Shown here: positions 1 through 10,700 of the stretch, piece after piece
Layout: each line of letters opens with the position of its first letter
Position numbering within the stretch: the stretch's first letter is position 1
Assembly (NCBI GenBank): GCA_005406025.1
Contig: BGZK01000013.1
Location: 1,116,001 to 1,180,000 of the forward strand
Direction of reading: 5' to 3'
DNA: 64,000 nt
DNA from: Eumeta japonica
Taxonomy: Eukaryota; Arthropoda; Insecta; Lepidoptera; Psychidae
Position numbers and translations under genes: made by a program
Notes under the pieces: generated by a model
Databases searched by the model: none
What the model saw: the letters and a program-made list of their open reading frames with translations, nothing else
What the model was told of the DNA's origin: nothing

Positions 1-1681
1 ATATGTCAAGTATGTTGGATCAAGATTTAGAATTAAATACGGCATTGAATTAAACAACATCGTACAGAATTAATTCTTGATGTTATACATGTATACATTA
101 GTTGCGGTAGTTCACATTGCTATGAAAATAAAGAATGTGTTAAATGTGTATGAAGTGTCGCTGACGCATGACGTCGGCGTGCTCGCCAAATGTTAGGATT
201 GGTAGATGACTTATGAGCATTATAGGAATAAAGAAGAAACGTTACAAACTAAGTACAGATAATCTACGTGAGAATTGTAAAATAAATATGGTCAAACCTG
301 TGTTTATAAGAAACAAAATTACTTTATGATTTCAAAGCCCAAGTTTTTGACGTGATAACTTTTTATATATCGATGAACGCCGGTTGCACGCACGACAAAG
401 CATGACTCATTGTTGCGTTCCGCCTAAGCTGAGCGTGCGAGTGAGAGTGCGGAACAATAGAGAGGCACGATGGGCCTAAGCGTTCGGCTTGTGACGCATC
501 TATTTTTTCACTATACAATTTAAGTAGAAAAATATTTGAATTAACGAGTGTAAATAAATTTTAATTAATCGAAAACATTGTCATTTTCAATTAACTCCTT
601 CTTTGTATTATACAAAATAATGATAATTCAGTGATAATAATTCAATTCAATTCACAAAAGAATGCAATTTTTCATCAATGTTCATCACGTAAAATTATCG
701 TCTGTAAACCGACTTTTTAAACTAATTATTTTACTGATTAATTGTTGCCGTTATATATTATAATTACATAAAATATAATTTTATGTGTGTCGACTGAAGT
801 ATAAGTAATTATAACAACCTTTAGGTATATGTTTTATCAACATAGATTTTTTACCTTTAGAAATTAAATTTTCTGTTCTGTTTTATGAAAGATTTTGAAT
901 AACGTTACATAATTTTATAATACCTACTGTAATTTGACATTTGAAGGTTTACCCACTATATTATTTTGCACGAAACCATTTAAATTTTAAATCCTTAGGC
1001 AAATTTGACTAAGGATTTAATTTAAGGAACTTAAGTTATGCTATAGACTTTGTGAACTTCCTTTTTTTGGTGTACATTTAAATGTGCTTAGATTTGCTTG
1101 TAAAGTATTACTAAAGTAATTTGCCATCATAACTAGATATTTTTTAGTTAAGATTTTAATTTGAAGATGAACTTCTACAAACTCTTAATAGATGTACGAT
1201 ATTTATGTCATGAAACACGTAAAGCAAATATACCTAAATAATAATATGAATTGAATTGGTTATAAAAAACGAAGTAAAAAAAGTAAGTAGTAAATAGGTA
1301 AGTAAGCGATAATTTAAAGAAATGGGTCATACAACAATATAAAAATTTAAAGTGATTTCAAGGAAAAAGGAAAAATAAAAGTCAAAAGGCATTCACGGAG
1401 ATTATTCTGCGAATAAAAGTTATTGTAGAGTGAAACATAAACATTAAGTTTGTTCTTCTTCGATTTTCATAATTGGCTAAATTATTGTTATTTTAATTAA
1501 TTTACTTTATACCTGAGAACTCTATAGTAATTCTGAGTAGAACAATACTACTACCAAATGCAGTCTGAAAGTGTCACTGTCATTTGTGTCAATTATGACA
1601 TTTGTGCGTGTTGCCGATTCTTCCAGCTGAGTTGTTTGGTACATGTATTTCGCGTGTGTTTTGAACTTGTTGATTTAAAAA
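1..1681. other. Upstream flank of the ODR4-like gene, no gene recognised
   Basis: No reading frame or RNA gene can be supported here. The stretch is strongly AT-rich except for a short GC-richer patch at about 365-500, which holds a TGACTCAT element and repeated GTGCGAGTGAGAG-like text. That patch could be a promoter of a gene lying off the left edge or a piece of an old repeat; the sequence does not decide. Confidence 0.5.
1560..1681 (+). promoter_or_regulatory. Putative ODR4 promoter and 5' leader
   Basis: The bases just before the ATG carry several GTCA/TGACA half-sites (about 1573-1605), then a GC-richer stretch, then an A-rich leader ending in six A's before ATGTCT. No TATA box is evident. 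The transcription start cannot be fixed from sequence alone. Confidence 0.3.
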
Positions 1682-1777
1682 ATGTCTAGAGTAGTTTATT
1701 CACCGGAAAGTTGTTTACAATATTTAGAGCAACATGCGTGTAAGGAAAATTGTGTGGTCGGCTTGATTTTAGGACAG
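1682..1777 (+). CDS. ODR4: ODR4 exon 1
   Basis: It codes residues 1-32 and begins at the first ATG of the open frame, preceded by AAAAAA. It ends ...GLILGQ at CAG|GTCAGT, phase 0. Intron 1 is only 71 bases, typical of insect minimal introns. Confidence 0.85.
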
Positions 1778-4700
1778 GTCAGTAATTTCATTGTTTTGAG
1801 ATGTAAATATACTTAAAAATTTATCTTTCTTTGGTTAATAAATTATAGAAAGTACAAGGGCGAGAAAATATTATTCATTTGACACGCACACCAGATGAAA
1901 AGGTCATAGATAATACATCATCAGATGGCAGTTATTCAAGTTCAGAAACTGCAGAACCATTAAAGAACTTATTAGCCGTTTCTGAAGCTTGGGTTGCCGA
2001 TCACGCTAAACATGTAACTAGAATGTTACCTGGTGGAATGTTTGTGCAAGGTAATTAAGCTTTCATTGGTCCTTCGTTAGTTTCATGTATCATTGGTTTC
2101 GGTTTTAATCTATTTTAATTCTTCTAGGAATTTTTGTAATTAGTGATGAAGATGTTTTTGATGATCCAAATCTGTATACAAAAGTAAGGATGATACTGAG
2201 CTATACTTTCAAAATTTTGGAAACCACCGCATACATGTATGGCAATCACCCTGACACAAATGAGAGACTAGTGCTTCATATGTCTACAAGTACTAAAGTG
2301 CTTAACTGTAAAAGTATAGAGGTAGGGGGAAGTAACAGACAAACAATCATGAATCCAGTTGAATGGAAGTTTTTGGCAAAGCCACTAGCATGGCAACGGT
2401 TTGATTGCTATTATGAATTTGATGAAGTATATCCAGTGGTTGTAAAAAAAAGTGGTATATCAGTAAAACAACAGTTTCAGGTAATTATATTTTATAATAT
2501 AACTGTTATCGAATGGGTTGCTAACTTTGTTATTTATTTGGACTATTTACCATAATGATTAAAGTAGCACACAAGCAGATTTTTTTATTTGAACTGTGGG
2601 TAACACATACTTATAGTTTGTATATTCTTTAACTTGTAAATGACAGTATTTCTAAACTTTTTAAAAGCAAGATGGTATAGAGACTGCCGAGTAATAATAA
2701 ACAAAGTATAAAGCGTCATAGATATATGATGTTTTTTGTAAATGTATTAGATATGAAATAGAATTTTACCAAGAGCTTTTTTCACCATTTTCTTTTAGAC
2801 TGACATTTAACAAAGTCTTTTAAAATAAAATGTGCATTCCACATTCTCTTTTTAATCGAACTAAAATCTGTGATAATGAAAATATGGAATATAGATTTTG
2901 TTTTTAAAATGCCTTTTTGTTAAACATCAGTTTTAAAAGTGGAATTAAAATATCAGTTCATTTTAATAAGACCGCTGAAAGCACTAAACCTACTAAATAT
3001 TTTTAACTATACTTTTTGATACCATATAAAAGAGACTTCAAGCACTAATATTCAATTAAAAAAAGTAGAAAATTTTATAATAAGGCGACTTTATGTCTTA
3101 AAGTATTAAATAGAGATTGCTAGCAGCTTCATATAGAAAACTGTTTTCCAATTTAATATTTTAATATTTTTCATTGTATTTGCATAGCATCACATACTTA
3201 AGCCAGTCATGGATTTCAGAAATCTTAAGGGAAGATATATAATATGTACTTTTGTAATAAATTGATATTGGTGTTATGTTACATATATTATATGATTGCA
3301 TTTATAAATGAGTAGAATATTTATTTCCCTATATCCATTATTTTTTTCATGCACTTTATAAAATTGCTACTGTATATGGTTGAAACTAAACTTTACTGGG
3401 TGCTAAAGAAATTTATTGCATGTATTTTGGCAAGAACAATAATTGTCATACTGAAAATTAAATAAATTGAATCTTCAGCCATTTATATGGTTACTATAGA
3501 TATTATATATCAATCAAATGCTAATATGATGGTAGCTGATTGTATTATTTTAGAATCAAGAGCTAATGGGATCAACTTCTAACTTTATGAATTTCTTAAT
3601 GAGTTATTAATTTACAATTGTTTTATTTGTTGACTGAAGTATTGGAATAAAGTTACAAATATCTGACACTACAATACTATTACAAATACCAATTAAATTG
3701 TATAGCTTTTTATTTACACTGCTTGTATGCTACTTGTGATTCCAGTATATCTTACGTTGAGTTTGTAATTTAATTAATATAAAAATATATATTTTGTTAA
3801 AACAGTAGCTTTATTTATATACTTCTGCTACCAGATAAAAATAGTAGCTATATTAAAATTATAATTGATGTTCTTAATTATCGACTCTTAATAACACTTG
3901 TATTTATGTATACTTCTGTTTTTGATTAAAGGGCACCATTCTTTGACTTACATATTACTTTTCAAGGTTTGGCAATCCAAATCTTATTTAAATTATTTTA
4001 TATCTTATTAAATTTATTTTATAATTGCATAGAATTGTTCCCACTATGGAATAGACAGAGATAGCACACTTGGTACACATCCAAGTTTCATAGATATTTG
4101 AACCTAACACGATATTTTTCTCTTTATGTAGGTACATTTGACCTTGACTAAACTTACTAGTAAATTTTCATCTACTCTCAAATGTGATTTTCCTAATAAT
4201 GTTTTCCTTAGCAGTTGTAAGTAGTAATTGTTAAATAAGCAGATGTATTTAAATATCCAAAAACTTACTGTTACATTACTTGGAATTGAACCCTTAACCC
4301 TTGATTTGGGAATCGGTTGTCCTACTGCTGAACCACGACTGATTTTTATTGTATTTATCAATTTCAGGAAATTTTACAATCAGCCCACAAGTCGTTACAT
4401 TCCAGTGTGATGTTCATAGATGGAGAATTAAAAGAATCTACAGACAATTTAGAACAATTTGTAAAGAAGAAGAAAAATAAAAGTAATTCGAAGTCCACGC
4501 AAGAAGTTGATCCTACAAAATCTATGCATATTACATTATTTGTGCCTATTGTAAGTTACATCATTCAACATTCAACATTAGAATTTTATTAAACTGTACC
4601 TTTTTATTTTGGGTGCTTGATATTTTTGCTTTCAGTTAAATTGTTATTTAATATTTTTGTAATTTTTTTCTAGTGTGCTTAAACATGTAATTCATTTCTG

Positions 4701-7700
4701 TTATTATTCACCTTCGAACTAATCTGTATTGTTGAGAGTATCATTTATACATTAAAAAAAAAATTGTTATACCAGGAGTATCTTTTGGCTAAAAAATGAA
4801 ATTATTGTATATTTAATAATACACTAGAATATTTGAAAGTAGAATATAAGTAAGTTTTGATACACCATCCAGAACATAGGTTTAACTTTTGAAAGATATT
4901 AACTTACATACTTATGAAATTTATAAATCTATTGCTATACATTTTATTTTATTTTTTACTGAATTATTGATTTTATTATTATGTATTTCTATATAAGTTC
5001 TTATATTTGCTTCATTATATATTGTCAGTTTTTTCCCCAGCACATGATTGTGCCATTTTGTTCTCTTTTTAAAAATCTGTATAAATTCAGATCTTCATGG
5101 GTAGGCTAATTGTCAAAAATGCTCAGTCAGCAAGTTTCTTACATATAGTTTTGCAGGTTTCATAGGAATCAGAATCTCCATTATAGTAGGTTTATTATGT
5201 AGAATAATATTTAAAAATAACTTGTTTGTACATAAGTTCATTTTTAACTGCAAGTTTATTCTTATCAATTTGGAAGGAAAGAATTACATTGAAATTGACA
5301 AACCAGCATATTTAAAGTACTTTTGATCTATCTCATTTTCAACAAAACAAAATCTAAAGTGGCTTTGAAATGAAGTAGAATGCCATATTTTTAAGTGGAT
5401 CATAGTATTCTTGGGTTTCCATAATATAATTTCTTTAAAACATTCAGGTACCTTTTTATGGTATTTTCAAGGAGCATCTGAACATGCGAGCCATTGCTGT
5501 CAATGAACACTCGTCATAATCACCAGCGTGCTGGTGTGACCTCTTGGGAAGAAATAGGATACGTAACGGATGGGTAGTGCACTGGCGGAGCGGGTGTAGG
5601 CCTTTGGAACTTTCACTCATAGGCGAAATGTAATAATCTTAACATCTGTATTCTATGAGAGTGTGGTATCTCACTGGTTGAACCAACCCATTTTTGCGCT
5701 GTAGCCATGTTTACAGCATGATTCTATCACAAGTGAAATGTAATTTGTAGTGTAGACTTCTGTACAAATAAGCATTTATCTAATAGTATAATCTATCTAG
5801 CATTTATCTAATAATTTATCAAATAAGCATTTATCTAATTTATCTAATAGATTTCATAATGTTGCAATATATGCAAAAACTGATCGAAAAGTTTATATGT
5901 CTCATTAAATTTGAAGTCTTCCTCTCCTTGTGCCCAATTTTACTGTTTAAATTGTTATACAAAGTAATAACAAGGTCTCTATCTACAATAACATATTAAA
6001 CATAATACAAAGACTAGATTCAAACAATTGTTATAAGTCTGCATCTCAAATGTTGTATTGTTTTTTCTTTAGGAGCATTCATTGCCAGCTGTAGTGGAGT
6101 ACATGGAATGTGATGGAAGTATTCACTTTAGTGGTGTTGTATCTTCATCTGTTTTTATGGATTCCAAAGCCACTGTAAGTGAAGTTCACGAAGCTGTAAA
6201 ACAGGATATACTACGTTCCTTGGCGTCTCGTTTTACAATGCATTGTGATGCTTTAATAGATGATAATCTATTACCTGAAGGTATGTTATAATATTTTGTT
6301 GAAAATTGTGTCTGAATAATTATTTGTTACAGTAGAATCTCCATAACTCGAACCTCGGTAAGTCGAAAACCTCAGTAAGTCGAAAAAAAATTGCACTTCC
6401 CTTCCGATGAACCCGTAAATACGCGGTATCTCGAATTATTTAGACTTTGTAACTAGAACAAAAAGTTATTTCCCTACGAAGTATTGATAATACATATTTA
6501 TACTCTATAACTCGAATTTCAAAAAGGAGATTCCGTAAATCGTAGTTGGTAAAATATAATGACGTCTTACTTGGAATTCGCCGAAATAATAGCAATAAAT
6601 TCCAAAATGAATGTTCGGGTTCGGGGCTTCTAATCTATTGTTTTTGTCTTGTACACGTGCAATGAATGAATACATTCATGAAACTTTTTAAGTAACACAG
6701 CTGTGAACGTTATGTTTGTTCCTTGTCGACATAGTCATATGTATTTCGAAGTTCTTGTTAAGTCGAAAACTCGTTAACTCGAATTTTTTGCATTTCCCTT
6801 GACATTTGAGTTATTGAGATTCCACTGTACTAGCATGCATATGATAGTTATGATACATAAAAAAATGCGATTTATAAATATAAACGAAAAGATTTGAGTG
6901 TCCATACATTAATTGTAAAATTTTAAGTTGCATTTGCATTTTTACCTTTTGGTGAAACTCACAGATATATAGAATGAATTTTATCATTTATTCTTTCGCT
7001 AATATTCATAATCTCCTCCCCTTATTAAACAATTTTGCCAAAGAAACTATAGTCATTGAAGTAGCCATTTCTGAGAAAAATAGCTTAAAATATTTACTTA
7101 GATAAGTCGTACTGACTATCTGAGAACAGCTGACGTGTAGGCCTGTAGGTACCGCGTCACAGCGGGGGGCTAAGTGGCCAACTGCTTATGTGGCGCGCGG
7201 CCGGGCAGTGGTCTGATTCGCACAATCGCAATCAGTTGCGAACTTGCACTGGTAAGATTTCGTCGTGTCGCCCCGGACCGACCGCGCCCGCGCTTGCAGT
7301 CAGGCCGAGCAATTATTAGGGTTGTGTCTATATTATTTATAAATATATTTACAAATACAATGTTTTTTACAGTTAATTTAATAAAGTTGTTCTAAAAAGA
7401 AGTAGATTATGAATATTTGCGAAATGGTGCATGATCTTATTCATACTGTATAACATATTGTTTGTTGTATTAATGTAGACAAATGTAATTCGTATGATTC
7501 AAATTACTGTAATTTAAAATTATAAGAAAGCTAAATATTATTTATTATGTTTAGTATTATATTATATTTAGTTCTAATATTTGTCATAAAATGTATGATT
7601 TTTCAGAAGATTTTATTACTTGTTTTGAATTCAATAAGTATTCTATAAATAAAAAATAAAATAAATTTACAGAAAAGGTGTGTTTCAATGAGCCCCCACG

Positions 7701-10700
7701 ACGCGTGTTAGTGCCAGTGGGCTCCTTATACTTGTGCGATTACCTGTTCCCTGGCGAGGCACCGGCGGAGGCTCTGCTGTCAGTTCGGGAGCTTCTAGAT
7801 TTGAACATTACAGAAGCAGATGTTGTCTGCGATGTCGAGACGCCAGCTGGTCAATATTTTTTCTATGATTTCAAATTGAAGTGAAAATTTGTCACGGGAT
7901 GTTAAATATTTGATAGTACCATATTTAATTGAAAATTTTAAAATGTGTCTTAGATCATAATTAATCTTTGAATAATACTGTTTATCAGTAAATTATTAAA
8001 ATACTCTCTAAAAGTTAAGTTCAATTCGCACACTGAGATTGTAGTATGTATCTATGTATTTTGTACTTCCAATTTTAATTCGTATAAATAATATAATGAT
8101 TACATTTCACTGAGTATAAGCTTTTTGTTGATAGATCAAATATAACCCATTAAATTAATGATAATTAAAGCTATCAATCAAAGCAGACAAATAAAGAAAT
8201 GTTTCTTTATTTACAAAAAGGAAAAGAAAAAAGCATGTTCATTGACTTGATTTGTTAAACATTCATGTTGTTTGACTAGTGTCATTTTATGAACATGTAA
8301 TAGATTTATTTTGATTAAATTAAATTTCATTCATTTAAAATGTGGTAGAATAAGTTTGCTCTTTTTACTTGCTGTATTGCATGCAAATAGGTTGGACTTC
8401 CTTAATGGAAAATTTCATGTTCATTGCTGTAGGACTTTTGAAAAAACTGATGCAAAATCATATGAATGTAGAAAACTTTAGAATACCATGTAAAATGTAC
8501 ATTATTTTTATTAGGCTTTATGTATCATATTGTTTATTAATTGAAAAATGTATTCTAAGAAGTAGTACATTATTTTTATTTGACAATTTATATTTAAATG
8601 AAAAAATTGTGTTACCATAAACTTTGGCCAACACAACCATTAGTGTTGTATATAGGTATAGACTTATAGTATTTTTTTCTAACTTAAAGTACACAAATCA
8701 TCAGCTTCGTTCATCATAAAAAATAAAGGTGTATTATAAAGTAAATAAGGTAAATGATGGTGGACTAAAGCATGGTAATACTGTATAAAAAATTACACAG
8801 AAAATCTTATGTTTTGTGGTAATGACAATATAAAGTACAAAAGAATGTACGAAAGGTTCTATATATTTTCTTAGGATAATATTTGTATTCTATTATCTAT
8901 GATAAAAAATTTACATATTGATACTACTAAATACATATGTAGCATCTGTTTGTGTATTCAATGTTTTTGTAAAATTTTGTGAAATTCTTTTTATGGCCTG
9001 ACTCCAATTCTACTATTTTTAACATTTAGTTCTGTCTGTATGTCCATAAGAACGGCTTGACCGACCATGACGAAAATTAGTAAATAGAAAATTAGTATTA
9101 CATTGTAAGAACATGTGATTGTGCACATGATAGAGTACTGTCTATTTGTCTGTCTGTATGTTTTTTTATATAACATACAAAACCTTTCACCAATTTTAAT
9201 ATAGATTGTAATACAGCTAGACCATGTAATTGCGCAAATGATAGGCTACTGTCTATCCATCTGTCTGTCTCTTTGTCTGTCTGTCGGGATCTTCTCTTAT
9301 AATAAAAAAAAAATCACCTACCTTCGTGAAAATTGGTGTATAATAACAACATGTAATTGTGTAAATGGTAGGCTATTTTCTGTTTGTCCATTTGTATACA
9401 TGTATTTTTATAACTTAAGAACTGTTTCACCTAACGTGATAAAAATTGGAGTTTAGTCAGAACATACGATTGTGCAAATAATAGGCTACTCTCTGTCTAT
9501 CTGTAGGTGTGGACTTTTGTAACTTAAGAATGGCTTGATCGATTATGATGAAAATTGGTATATAGTAACGCAAATGATAGGCTAATGTATCTGTCTGTGT
9601 GTTCTCTTACAATTTAAAAATGGTTTGACCGATGTTGATGGAAATGATTGTATGGTCAGTATTGAAATGTGGTTGAAAAATGATAGTCTTTAAGGTATTT
9701 CCATACAGCATATGATAACCATAAAAAATCAATAATATTTTTTTAGTAGCCATATGTATTTGTTTTTATGTAGTTGCGTGTGTGTATGTATGTGTGTGTA
9801 ATTTGCTTTTTGCTTGAGTCAAGGAAAGTCAAAGTTCATATGAAACTTTTTATGGAACGACTTACGACTTCGAAAAGTGGTAAGATACGTATTTCACAAT
9901 TAGTTAGGAGGAGTGGAGTTATGTAATATATAAAAAGAAGTGTGTGTGCATGCTTAAGCCTTAATGCAATTTCTATGAAACTGGCAACATGTTGTACTCA
10001 TGAACGGGAAGATTTCTGAAAAAGAAAATAAGCATTGATATCTAATATTTTGCTATTAAACTAATTCTTAATATGAAACTTCTCAAGTAAAATAGATTAG
10101 TAACATTTCGCTTTGGCTTCATCTGCATAATAGGCTAGTTGACAAAATTTTAAAAACTAGTTATTTATACACCTAGACACTTATTTTATCCAAAAAAATA
10201 TATTTTAAAGAAAAACTAATATTTACAATTAGTATTTTGCATTTAAAAAAATCAATTTAATTTTCCGTCAAAAACGCTCAAGACTGTCATGGCGTCGCCT
10301 CATAAACAAAACTGTTTGTTTACTAAGATTGAAACTGTTTTAAAATGAAAATGGATTTGCCGTCTTATAACTATTACAAGTGCTGTGTAGTGCCTCAGTG
10401 TGAAAGTACAAGCATAAAAACCCAAAAAATTATTTATATATGTTCCAAGAAATCAACAAATACGGAAAAAGTGGCTAACACTTGCAAGGAGGAATGATCT
10501 GAAGAATGATAGTAAAAGGTCTACAAACAATACATACAAAATCAATAATCGGTAATAAAATATAAATATTTATATCTAAACTTATAATAAATATTATACT
10601 TACATTGAAGCTTTAACATTGCGGAATTCCGATGAGCAAAGTCTCTATTTGATGTGAAAAATGTACCAAGCATAACGGCGTCAACTCTGGTCAAGTTATT

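Noticed and set aside
4265..4345. Functional tRNA gene on the minus strand
   Set aside because: A- and B-box-like blocks are present, but the acceptor stem does not pair and the anticodon arm is poor. A SINE relic is more likely.
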